The notes under the pieces were generated by a model, which worked only from the letters and a program-made list of their open reading frames with translations, searched no databases and was not told the origin of the DNA. Position numbers and translations under genes: made by a program. Positions 1 to 5,985 of a stretch of 5,985 nucleotides of DNA are shown piece after piece. The DNA is from Flavobacteriales bacterium CG_4_9_14_3_um_filter_32_8 (lineage in GTDB: Bacteria > Bacteroidota > Bacteroidia > Flavobacteriales_E > Vicingaceae). The stretch lies in the NCBI GenBank assembly GCA_002790175.1, contig PFUQ01000016.1, forward strand, positions 1 to 5,985, in the 5' to 3' direction. The first letter of the stretch is position 1; each line of letters starts with the position of its first letter.

Positions 1-292
1 TTGGAACAACTCTAACTCCTAAAGCTTCATAACCAGTTTTTAATTTCATTTTATCATAAAACTCAAATGGACCAATTTCGATGGTTGCCATTTTTTGTAT
101 TGGAAAATATAAAACCACTGCTTTTTTTACCCATTCATTTACTTTCCATGAATCACCATCTGGTTCAGCGACTCTAATACTCCCTTTATCTAACAATTCA
201 ATAACTTCTCTTATTGCATGTTGATTTTCTTTAAGTTTTAACAAGTCTCTGTTATCCCAAGTTTTTTCTATTGTAGTTTTTAAATTATTCAT
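1..292 (-). CDS. dapD: 2,3,4,5-tetrahydropyridine-2,6-dicarboxylate N-succinyltransferase, N-terminal part (cut by window edge)
   Basis: DapD transfers succinyl from succinyl-CoA to tetrahydrodipicolinate in the succinylase branch of the diaminopimelate/lysine pathway, feeding lysine and peptidoglycan synthesis in the cytoplasm. I translated the minus strand from ATG at 292-290; it stays open for 97 codons to the edge. It begins MNNLKTTIEKTWDNRD and carries the family landmarks IRVAEPDG (about residues 41-48), WVKKAVVLYFPIQKM (about 54-68), a GPFEFYDKM segment and GVRVVP at the edge, which lead in the family to the left-handed beta-helix holding the active site; that part is outside the window. 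The usual length is about 270 residues. No start codon lies in frame between this ATG and the preceding glycosyltransferase stop, 13 bp upstream, so this start is well supported. No Shine-Dalgarno is visible. It is probably co-transcribed with the glycosyltransferases. Identity rests on recognised sequence and is firm despite truncation. Confidence 0.93.
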   Translation of the reverse strand, partial: MNNLKTTIEKTWDNRDLLKLKENQHAIREVIELLDKGSIRVAEPDGDSWKVNEWVKKAVVLYFPIQKMATIEIGPFEFYDKMKLKTGYEALGVRVVP

Positions 293-305
293 TCCATCAT
301 CTATT

Positions 306-1475
306 TTAGGGGGTTGAAATTATTAAATTTTCTAGGATTGCAGTGCTTCCTTCCCATGTATAATTTTTAGTCACAAATTGATACCCATTTTCAGCAATTT
401 TTATGTAAAGATTCTTATTTTCTATCAAATTAATAATATGATGGGTGTATTCTTTTTCATTGCTGCCAATTAATATATGTTCGTTCGGAATAGCTCCCAA
501 CGCATTATTAGCTAATGGTGAAGTTATGCATGGCAACTTCATAGCCATTGCTTCTAACAATTTATTTTGCAAACCTGTTCCAATTTGCATGGGAGCTATA
601 AATATATTAGATTTAGAATAGTATGCTGACATGTCTTCAATCCAACCCGTAACAATCACCTTATTTGATTTTAGTTTCAACACTTTTGATGAAGGCTGAT
701 CCCCAACAATTATAAGATTAATTGCTGGTTTTTCTTCCCAAACTAAAGGCATAATAGTATTTACTAAATAAACAACACTATCAACATTTGGAGGGTAAGC
801 CATATTGCCTGTAAAAATTAAATCAAATTCTTTTTTAGATTCTTTAATTCGATAGGTTTCATAATCAACTCCATTGGGAACAATCTTAATTTCATCATTG
901 TTGATATGAACGATTAATGCCCTATCTTGTTCAGAAATAATTATCTTATTATCGAAATCGTTAAAAATAAAATGCTCATATCTTTTTAATCTGGTAGCCT
1001 CAGTTTTTAAAAACCACTTGATATAAAATGGGGCATCTTCCACTCTTCTTTCCATACCCCGAGCCAACGCATCCATATAATCTAATGTTTTTTTAATGTT
1101 AGTTTTACGAACATATTCGGTAACTCGAATTAGCTGACAGTAAATATGGTCTGGTTGATATTTTATTAAATACTCATTTATTTTTTTTTGTGCTCTTTTA
1201 TTGTAGAAATAAGCAACTTGCAACGATTTGTTGGTAAATAATAAGTGTAACAACAGATTACAATAAATTTTCCATTTTGGTAACCGTATAACTTTAATAG
1301 CTGAACAGTATGTTGATAGGATAGTAATAGATTTTTGCTCAACTTTTGTGTCAGATAGTGCCACTAAAATAATTTCATGCTTTTTAGCCAACTCTTTTAT
1401 ATGATGAAAAGCTCGTAACTTATCTCCTTTTACGAGAGGATATGGAAAACGAGAAAGTAATACTAGAATTCTCAT
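306..1475 (-). CDS. Glycosyltransferase, GT-B fold, family 4-like (second of a tandem pair)
   Basis: A 389-residue predicted cytoplasmic glycosyltransferase. The N-terminal acceptor domain opens with MRILVLLSRFPYPLVKGDKL, the first Rossmann strand plus a glycine loop. A DYMDALARGMERR stretch (132-144) and FDNKIIISEQD (174-184) resemble the glycosyltransferases classed with PEP-CTERM/EpsH-type exopolysaccharide systems; that likeness is from memory. The donor domain has VPNGVD (199-204), FTGNMAYPPNVDSV (221-234), IIVGD (255-259), VTGWIED (275-281) and IAPMQIGTGLQNKLLEAMAM (293-312). Glu308 matches the second Glu of the family-4 EX7E motif, while the first is replaced by Thr300, as in other GxGLQNKxLEAMA proteins. 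The start ATG (1475-1473) overlaps the stop of the upstream glycosyltransferase as ATGA, suggesting translational coupling; there is no Shine-Dalgarno. Context suggests envelope or surface glycan synthesis; donor sugar, acceptor and linkage cannot be read from the sequence. A run of nine A on the coding strand encodes part of Gln96-Ile99. Confidence 0.9.
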   Translation of the reverse strand: MRILVLLSRFPYPLVKGDKLRAFHHIKELAKKHEIILVALSDTKVEQKSITILSTYCSAIKVIRLPKWKIYCNLLLHLLFTNKSLQVAYFYNKRAQKKINEYLIKYQPDHIYCQLIRVTEYVRKTNIKKTLDYMDALARGMERRVEDAPFYIKWFLKTEATRLKRYEHFIFNDFDNKIIISEQDRALIVHINNDEIKIVPNGVDYETYRIKESKKEFDLIFTGNMAYPPNVDSVVYLVNTIMPLVWEEKPAINLIIVGDQPSSKVLKLKSNKVIVTGWIEDMSAYYSKSNIFIAPMQIGTGLQNKLLEAMAMKLPCITSPLANNALGAIPNEHILIGSNEKEYTHHIINLIENKNLYIKIAENGYQFVTKNYTWEGSTAILENLIISTP

Positions 1476-2665
1476 GAGTTGATGTGCTTAAAAAACTGCA
1501 CCAATTTATTGACAATAACTTTATTATCATAATTAGTAGCCACCATTTTATTGGCATTAATTTCTAATTTTTTACACCATATATCGTTGGTTAAACAGTT
1601 GGTGATGGCAGCTATAAATTCATTTGCAGTATTTGCTATTATTATATTTTCATTTACTTTATAACTTATTCCTTCTGCAGCGATGGTTGTAGCAATAATA
1701 ACTTTACCTAAAGCCATCGCTTCAATGATTTTAATTCTCATTCCACTTCCAACAAATAATGGAACTATCATGATGGTGTTTTGGTGCATAAAATCTATCG
1801 CATCGGCTACCTCTCCGTGTATGATTACATTTTTTTGACGGTGTTCTAGCAACCACTTTGGCATATTTTTTCCAGCTAAATTTAATTTAACCTCTGGAAA
1901 TTGGTTAGAAATTAAATTCCATACGTTATCTAAAAACCATTTTATTCCCACTTCGTTTGGACTCCAATCCATACTTCCAATATGAAAAATAGATATGGAT
2001 TTTGGGTGAGAGGTTATTTCATATTTTTTTACATCAATTCCAAAAGGAAATACCTCGATAGGGATTCTACAACCCATCTGTATTAGTTTCTGGTGATCAT
2101 TTTCTGTAATTGCAGCAATACCGTCAAACTGATTGATGATTTTTTTTTCGAATTGTTTTAATCTTTTTGCTAATAAAATTAGGTAACTCTTTTTAATTCC
2201 TTTTTCTTGTTTGGCATTATTTTCCCATATTTCATACTCAATGTTATGAGCTCGATATATTACTTTAGCGGTAGTATTTTCTCGAATAATAGAACTATAT
2301 TTGGTTACATAAAGGCTTTCTAAGATAACAATATCATACTGATTTTGTTGCAGGTTTTTTTTAATCAGTTCTTCAAAATTTTTGGAATAGAAACGTTCAA
2401 TATTGTATGATTTACAGGAAAACAGATTAATAAATGCCCCATAAATAGTAACTTCTGTGTTGACGAACGTATGTTCTATTTTAGTTTTTGTTTGATACTC
2501 TTCTGATATTGCTTTAGGTTGAAAAGGATGTTTTGGAGTACTTAAAGTAAGTACTTTAACTTCAAAATTATGGGCTAAAAATCCTTGTGTTAAACTGTTT
2601 ATTGCTTTGCAACCTCCATCTAATTCTGGAACTGGTGGCTTTAAACAAATTTGAAGAATTTTCAT
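1472..2665 (-). CDS. Glycosyltransferase, GT-B fold, family 4-like (first of a tandem pair)
   Basis: A 397-residue predicted cytoplasmic glycosyltransferase, a typical length for family 4. The N-terminus MKILQICLKPPVPELDGGCK has the first beta strand and Gly-rich loop of the acceptor domain. RAHNIEYEIW (138-147) is the common R-x-HNxE motif near the domain boundary. The C-terminal donor domain shows FPFGID (206-211), HIGSMDWSPNEVGI (228-241), NLAGKNMP (262-269), IIHGEVAD (281-288) and VPLFVGSGMRIKIIEAMALG (301-320). Glu315 is the second Glu of EX7E; the first is Ser307. These motifs align collinearly with the next glycosyltransferase, so the two are paralogues in the broad sense, but identity is low and their substrates probably differ. 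The ATG (2665-2663) follows the permease stop by 3 bp, and an AAAGGAG ribosome site lies 8 nt upstream inside the permease's last codons. The neighbours point to glycan or lipopolysaccharide assembly. Specific sugar and acceptor unknown. Confidence 0.9.
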   Translation of the reverse strand: MKILQICLKPPVPELDGGCKAINSLTQGFLAHNFEVKVLTLSTPKHPFQPKAISEEYQTKTKIEHTFVNTEVTIYGAFINLFSCKSYNIERFYSKNFEELIKKNLQQNQYDIVILESLYVTKYSSIIRENTTAKVIYRAHNIEYEIWENNAKQEKGIKKSYLILLAKRLKQFEKKIINQFDGIAAITENDHQKLIQMGCRIPIEVFPFGIDVKKYEITSHPKSISIFHIGSMDWSPNEVGIKWFLDNVWNLISNQFPEVKLNLAGKNMPKWLLEHRQKNVIIHGEVADAIDFMHQNTIMIVPLFVGSGMRIKIIEAMALGKVIIATTIAAEGISYKVNENIIIANTANEFIAAITNCLTNDIWCKKLEINANKMVATNYDNKVIVNKLVQFFKHINS

Positions 2666-2668
2666 GAG

Positions 2669-4096
2669 TTACTCTCCTTTTCTAAAGATTTTAGTAAAAA
2701 AGTTAGTATAGGAACTAAAGTTAAACATAGCAGAATCTGTTGTTGCTTTATAAGTAAAAAGTAAACCTAATGGCAATAAAATTGCAGTTGCAGCCCACAT
2801 TCCTTGGTAAGGTAAAATGACCATTTGTTTAATCATATCTTCACCAATAATTGTGGTTACCCAAAAAAATAAAAAGAAAATTACAGAGATAACTACTGGC
2901 ATTCCTAAACCTCCTTTTTTAACGATGGCACCCAAAGGAGCTCCAATTAAAAACATAATAAAACATGCTAAAGAAAAAACAATTTTTCGGTGCCATTCTA
3001 TTGCTATTCTTACCATATTATTTTTTTTAATTGTTTTTTCGGTAGCAGCAGCACTAGACCTACCTTTATTGGTTCGAGCACCTGCTAAGGCAACTTCATA
3101 CACCTGATTGAGTGTGTTTTTATCCAGTCTATTGATGTACTTTTCTATCGATAATGTTTTTGCACTATCGTTATTAAATCGTTTGTATATGGTATCGTTA
3201 AATAGGTATGAATTAGAAATTATACTAGTAAAATCATCCAATCTTTCACTAGTTTGCTTTTTTAAGGTATCAATTTTGTTTGTTAATTGTTTTAGATTAA
3301 ACAAACGATAATCGTGTTTAAATTCATCTTCATCAGTTCTATTAAATTGGAAACCAGCTAAACTAATTCTCATTTCATTTTCTTCAAATTTAAACCTTGA
3401 TAAAGGGTGAACTTTATAAGTTGTTTCTTCAAATTTATCTTGGTAATCAGTTCCATGAAACAGTTTTATCGAAAAATATGTTTTATCTTTCGACATTCTC
3501 ATTATTGCTGAATCTGCAACTGTTAAATTACGATTTCCAGTATTGCTAGAATGGTTATAAATCATTACATCTCTTAGCATTTCTTCACCTCCATCTATCT
3601 TTTCTTTATTCATCACTCTTATGGTATATCCATCAATTTCGTTATAAAAAACTCCTGGTTTAATATTCACTGCTGGTTTTTTATTTCTTATATCATATAA
3701 TAGTGCATAAAATTTAAGGTTTGCCGCAGGCATAATGTAATTGGAAAATGAAAATGCAGCTGCACTTATTAGGAGTACAAAAATTGCTAGTGGAGCCATT
3801 ACTCGTTGTAAAGAAATTCCAGCAGCTTTAAACGAAACCAATTCAAAATGTTCTCCTAAACTTCCAAAAGTCATTAGCGAAGATAATAGTACAGCAAGAG
3901 GTAACGCCAAAGGAACGACATTAGCTGAGGAATAAAAAAGTAACTCTGCAATCACATACCATTCTATTCCTTTACCAATCATATCATCCACATACAACCA
4001 AATAAATTGCATCAACAATACAAATACAGCTATAAAAAAGGTAAGTACAAACGGACCTATAAATGAAATAAGTATGAATTTAGTTAATTTCTTCAC
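2669..4096 (-). CDS. LptF/LptG-family (YjgP/YjgQ) lipopolysaccharide export permease
   Basis: An inner-membrane permease of the family whose characterised members pair with the LptB ATPase to extract lipopolysaccharide and pass it to the periplasmic bridge. Six membrane segments are visible: about 10-35, 53-78, 98-120, 371-392, 398-417 and 431-449, three on each side of a large periplasmic region as in LptF and LptG. Family landmarks include the cytoplasmic loop FGSLGEHFELVSFKAAGIS (77-95), which contacts LptB, SNYIMPAAN (118-126), and GAPLGAIVKKGGLG (385-398) after transmembrane segment 4. At 475 residues it exceeds the roughly 360 of E. coli LptF/LptG; the extra length is a charged, partly helical stretch at about 255-365 before segment 4. 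The start is GTG (4096-4094), giving KKLTKFILISFIGPF, which fits the family N-terminus; there is no ATG just upstream. I cannot tell LptF from LptG, so no symbol is given. It heads the putative operon. Confidence 0.92.
   Translation of the reverse strand: MKKLTKFILISFIGPFVLTFFIAVFVLLMQFIWLYVDDMIGKGIEWYVIAELLFYSSANVVPLALPLAVLLSSLMTFGSLGEHFELVSFKAAGISLQRVMAPLAIFVLLISAAAFSFSNYIMPAANLKFYALLYDIRNKKPAVNIKPGVFYNEIDGYTIRVMNKEKIDGGEEMLRDVMIYNHSSNTGNRNLTVADSAIMRMSKDKTYFSIKLFHGTDYQDKFEETTYKVHPLSRFKFEENEMRISLAGFQFNRTDEDEFKHDYRLFNLKQLTNKIDTLKKQTSERLDDFTSIISNSYLFNDTIYKRFNNDSAKTLSIEKYINRLDKNTLNQVYEVALAGARTNKGRSSAAATEKTIKKNNMVRIAIEWHRKIVFSLACFIMFLIGAPLGAIVKKGGLGMPVVISVIFFLFFWVTTIIGEDMIKQMVILPYQGMWAATAILLPLGLLFTYKATTDSAMFNFSSYTNFFTKIFRKGE
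2674..2680 (-). promoter_or_regulatory. Shine-Dalgarno-like ribosome binding site for the first glycosyltransferase
   Basis: The minus strand reads AAAGGAG, 8 nt before the ATG at 2665-2663. It sits inside the last codons of the permease (Arg-Lys-Gly-Glu-stop). The other starts in the window lack such a site, so this supports the chosen start and suggests independent ribosome loading at this junction. Confidence 0.6.
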
Positions 4097-4113
4097 GTTA
4101 ATTTTGAATAGAA

Positions 4114-4121
4114 CAAATATA
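4114..4121 (-). promoter_or_regulatory. Candidate Bacteroidota-type -7 promoter element for the permease/glycosyltransferase operon
   Basis: The minus strand reads TATATTTG, a full match to the TAnnTTTG element recognised by the Bacteroidota primary sigma factor. It lies 17 bp upstream of the permease GTG and downstream of the hairpin terminator at 4169-4203, where a new promoter is expected. The matching -33 TTTG element is not clear; the nearest candidate is TTCG at 4149-4146, with one mismatch and long spacing. Transcription from here would leave a leader of only about 10-14 nt. In AT-rich DNA the motif can occur by chance. Confidence 0.45.
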
Positions 4122-4168
4122 GCTATTCTTATGATGTTTGATTAACGAATAATTAGGTAATCTATTAT

Positions 4169-4203
4169 AAAAAAATCGTCACTTTGTGAGAATGACGATT
4201 TTT
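4169..4203 (-). terminator. Rho-independent-type terminator after the trxB-dehydrogenase unit
   Basis: A perfect 11-bp inverted repeat, AAAAATCGTCA (4171-4181) with TGACGATTTTT (4193-4203), encloses an 11-nt loop. On the minus strand the right arm runs into seven T in a row (4175-4169). It lies about 150 bp past the dehydrogenase stop and ahead of the permease, so it most likely ends the upstream transcript. The loop also holds TCAC-AAA-GTGA, allowing an alternative fold of an 8-bp outer stem plus a 4-bp inner stem. The arms have T-runs on both strands, so it could work either way, but no plus-strand gene is near. Confidence 0.75.
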
Positions 4204-4248
4204 AGAGCTTTTTTATACTATTTACTGAACTTTCAGAGCAGCTTTCTA

Positions 4249-4303
4249 AGTTAATAGAATTGTAATTTTATGTTTAAATTAATTCATCAGTTAATAGAAC
4301 TGT
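4249..4303. repeat. Two-copy 15-bp direct repeat, 40 bp apart
   Basis: AGTTAATAGAATTGT at 4249-4263 recurs as AGTTAATAGAACTGT at 4289-4303, with 14 of 15 bases identical and exactly 40 bp between starts. Both lie in the non-coding gap between the dehydrogenase stop and the terminator, so they would form part of the 3' untranslated RNA. No function is recognised; a small local duplication or a binding site are both possible. Confidence 0.55.
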
Positions 4304-4317
4304 GAGGTGTTTAACTC

Positions 4318-4343
4318 TTTCTTTTTGCTTAATCAAAAAGAAA
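4318..4343 (-). repeat. Perfect inverted repeat just after the dehydrogenase stop codon
   Basis: TTTCTTTTTG (4318-4327) and CAAAAAGAAA (4334-4343) form a 10-bp perfect stem around a 6-nt loop, starting 7 bp beyond the TGA of the dehydrogenase gene. The stem is AT-rich and no T-run follows on the minus strand, so it is not a textbook terminator. It may stabilise the 3' end of the mRNA. I have an impression that similar sequences are common after genes in Bacteroidota, which I cannot verify here. Confidence 0.5.
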
Positions 4344-4350
4344 CAAAAAA

Positions 4351-5235
4351 TCAAGACTGCTGAGCAACAATCAAATCTTTGCTGTCGTGTCCCCAAGAAT
4401 AAAAACCTTCGCCAGATTTAACGCCCATTTTACCTGCCATAACCATATTTACCAATAATGGACAAGGTGCATATTTTGAATTTCCAAAACCTTTGTACAT
4501 TACATTTAAAATAGAAAGGCAAACATCTAAACCAATAAAATCGGCTAACTGCAATGGTCCCATAGGGTGTGCCATTCCTAATTTCATTACTGTATCAATT
4601 TCTGATACACCAGCAACTCCTTCATGTAAGGTAATGATGGCTTCATTAATCATGGGCATTAATATTCTGTTAGCCACAAAACCTGGATAATCATTCACTT
4701 CTGTTGGAGTTTTTCCTAACTTCTCTGCCAACTTCATGATGGTATTGGTTACCTCATCTGAAGTTGAATATCCTCTTATTATTTCCACCAATTTCATGAT
4801 TGGAACTGGATTCATAAAATGCATTCCTATTACTTTATCAGGCTTGCTGGTTACTGCGGCGATTTGAGTAATAGAAATGGAAGAAGTGTTGGAAGCTAAG
4901 ATTACCTCTTTAGAAGTTGCTTCATCAATGGCTTTAAAAATTTTCAATTTTAAATCTACATTTTCTGTAGCTGCTTCAACAACTAACTGAACACCTTTTA
5001 CTCCCTCTGCAATATCAGTATAAACGGTAATATTTTCGATGGTATTTTTTTTATCTGCTTCGGTAATTTTTTCTTTGGCAACCATCCGATCTAAATTTTT
5101 AGAAATGGTTGAAATCGCTTTTTCCAAAGCATCCTTAGAAATGTCTATTAAATTAACTTGAACTCCACTTTGAGCAAAAGTATGAGCGATACCATTTCCC
5201 ATTGTCCCTGCTCCGATTACTGCAACGTTTTTCAT
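4351..5235 (-). CDS. 3-hydroxybutyryl-CoA dehydrogenase (3-hydroxyacyl-CoA dehydrogenase family)
   Basis: A cytoplasmic enzyme that interconverts 3-hydroxyacyl-CoA, typically 3-hydroxybutyryl-CoA, and 3-oxoacyl-CoA with NAD(P). At 294 residues it has the usual length of single-domain-pair family members such as Hbd and PaaH. The N-terminal Rossmann domain shows VIGAGTMGNGIA (6-17) with the GxGxxG loop and Asp31 at the end of the second strand, which favours NAD(H). Catalytic residues aligned with human HADH are all present: Ser118 in ASNTSS, His139 in GMHFMNPVP, Glu151 in KLVEII and Asn189 in PGFVANR. The C-terminal helical domain has HPMGPLQLADFIGLD (223-237) and ends with the usual GEGFYSW (275-281). 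The ATG at 5235-5233 gives the standard MKNVAVIG start; the upstream sequence is A-rich without a Shine-Dalgarno. It follows trxB by 72 bp with no clear promoter between. Whether it serves fatty-acid or aromatic breakdown, or butyrate or polymer metabolism, cannot be told, so no symbol is assigned. Confidence 0.94.
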   Translation of the reverse strand: MKNVAVIGAGTMGNGIAHTFAQSGVQVNLIDISKDALEKAISTISKNLDRMVAKEKITEADKKNTIENITVYTDIAEGVKGVQLVVEAATENVDLKLKIFKAIDEATSKEVILASNTSSISITQIAAVTSKPDKVIGMHFMNPVPIMKLVEIIRGYSTSDEVTNTIMKLAEKLGKTPTEVNDYPGFVANRILMPMINEAIITLHEGVAGVSEIDTVMKLGMAHPMGPLQLADFIGLDVCLSILNVMYKGFGNSKYAPCPLLVNMVMAGKMGVKSGEGFYSWGHDSKDLIVAQQS

Positions 5236-5307
5236 ATTTTTTGTGTTTAATGTGTTTGGGGTTTGAAATTAGAAATTTGTTATTTGAGATGTGATGTTTG
5301 AACCCTA

Positions 5308-5985
5308 TCAATGTCCTTTCGCTGCTAAATATCTTTCTGCGTCTAGTGCTGCCATGCAACCAGTTCCTGCTGCTGTAATTGCTTGTCGATAAACGTGGTC
5401 GGCTGCATCGCCAGCCACAAAAACACCAGCAACGTTAGTTTTTGAAGTTCCAGGAATATTTTTAATATAACCTGTTTCGTCTAAATCTAAGTACTCTTTA
5501 AAAATTTCAGTGTTAGGTTTATGTCCAATTGCTAAAAAAAATCCTGTACATGGTATTGTTATTTCATCTCCTGTTTTGCTATTTTTTACTTTCACACCTG
5601 TAACTAAATCATTCTCCCCTAAAACTTCAACAGTATTGGTGTTGTACATAATTTCTATGTTGGACGTATTTTCAACTCTTTCTTTCATTATTTTAGAAGC
5701 TCTAAATTGGTCTCTACGAACTACCATCGTCACTTTTTTACAGATGTTAGATAAGTAATGAGCTTCCTCGCAAGCAGAATCACCTGCACCTACAATAACT
5801 GTTTCTTGATTTCTGTAGAAAAATCCATCACAAACAGCACAAGCAGAAACTCCTCCTCCGGCTTTTAAATAATGTTGTTCAGATGGTAATCCTAAATATT
5901 GTGCGGAAGCACCAGTAGAAATAATTACCGTATCACAATGTATTTCTTTGGTTTCGTTTATCCATACTTTATGAATTGAACCTGA
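5308..5985 (-). CDS. trxB: Thioredoxin reductase, C-terminal 225 residues (start beyond window edge)
   Basis: TrxB is an FAD enzyme that uses NADPH to reduce thioredoxin in the cytoplasm. The minus-strand frame is open from the window's last base to TGA at 5310-5308, about 225 of the usual 310-320 residues; the N-terminal FAD-binding GxGxxG is outside. Visible from the left end of the fragment: TVIISTGASAQYLGLP, the redox centre SACAVCDGFFYR with both cysteines (codons 5841-5839 and 5832-5830), the NADPH-binding Rossmann loop VIVGAGDSACEEA, the phosphate-binding VVRRDQFRAS, FLAIGHKPN, and the C-terminal FAD motif GVFVAGDAADHVYRQAITAAGTGCMAALDAERYLA. All key residues are intact. A GTG at 5733 and ATG at 5727 are internal codons, not the start. 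The match to bacterial low-molecular-weight TrxB is close enough to prefer it over AhpF-like or ferredoxin-NADP reductase relatives. Confidence 0.95.
   Translation of the reverse strand, partial: SGSIHKVWINETKEIHCDTVIISTGASAQYLGLPSEQHYLKAGGGVSACAVCDGFFYRNQETVIVGAGDSACEEAHYLSNICKKVTMVVRRDQFRASKIMKERVENTSNIEIMYNTNTVEVLGENDLVTGVKVKNSKTGDEITIPCTGFFLAIGHKPNTEIFKEYLDLDETGYIKNIPGTSKTNVAGVFVAGDAADHVYRQAITAAGTGCMAALDAERYLAAKGH

Noticed and set aside
289..300. Minimal frame ATG-ATG-GAA-TGA overlapping the dapD start by 4 nt
   Set aside because: It could in principle pass ribosomes to dapD, but a four-codon frame is expected by chance and nothing else supports it.
306..2665. Mobile island or defence system around the glycosyltransferases
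   Set aside because: There are no transposase, integrase, tRNA, flanking repeat or defence-type domains, and the genes are tightly packed with housekeeping neighbours.
2817..3935. Several plus-strand frames of 60-100 codons opposite the permease gene
   Set aside because: They are antisense shadows of a well-supported membrane protein gene, with no start signals or recognisable motifs.
4270..4305. A plus-strand 11-codon open frame starting at ATG in the intergenic gap
   Set aside because: It is far too short, has no ribosome site or promoter, overlaps the direct repeat, and its composition matches the surrounding AT-rich non-coding DNA.
5236..5307. Possible promoter or terminator between trxB and the dehydrogenase gene
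   Set aside because: I found no TAnnTTTG match on the minus strand and no stem with a T-run in these 72 bp; only short GTTTGAA repeats, which are trivial at this composition.
5153..5359. Minus-strand 68-codon frame spanning the trxB end and dehydrogenase start
   Set aside because: It is out of frame with two clearly conserved genes on the same strand and its Arg/Lys/Ser-rich translation resembles no protein I know.

Overview
The window is an AT-rich stretch in which every recognisable gene lies on the minus strand. Protein character (a long LptF/LptG-family permease, a GGGVSACAVCDG-type thioredoxin reductase), the general lack of Shine-Dalgarno sequences and a TAnnTTTG-type promoter motif ahead of the permease suggest a member of the Bacteroidota, probably a flavobacterium-like organism. 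This is inference from protein and motif style; no rRNA or other taxonomic marker is present.

Layout in the direction of transcription (right to left). (1) 5985-5308: the C-terminal 225 residues of thioredoxin reductase (trxB), whose start lies beyond the right edge. (2) 5235-4351: a complete 3-hydroxybutyryl-CoA dehydrogenase, 72 bp after trxB. (3) 4350-4097: a 254-bp non-coding gap with an inverted repeat just after the dehydrogenase stop, a 15-bp direct repeat 40 bp apart, a strong hairpin with a T-run that should end the upstream transcript, and a candidate promoter for the next unit. (4) 4096-2669: an LptF/LptG-family lipopolysaccharide-export permease with a GTG start. (5) 2665-1472 and 1475-306: two family-4-like glycosyltransferases, 3 bp after the permease and overlapping each other by 4 bp. 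(6) 292-1: the first 97 residues of DapD, 13 bp after the second glycosyltransferase, running off the left edge.

The four left-hand genes look like one transcription unit, lptF/G - GT - GT - dapD, tied together by 3-bp, -4-bp and 13-bp junctions. The theme is the cell envelope: moving lipopolysaccharide across the periplasm, building a surface or lipid-linked glycan, and making the diaminopimelate precursor of peptidoglycan and lysine. The two right-hand genes are housekeeping: thiol redox balance and acyl-CoA metabolism.

I found no mobile element, CRISPR array, tRNA, rRNA, toxin-antitoxin pair or defence genes, and no convincing new system. The points most worth a second look are the envelope operon, the undefined substrates of the two glycosyltransferases, the enlarged periplasmic part of the permease, and the small repeats and hairpins in the 4097-4350 gap.
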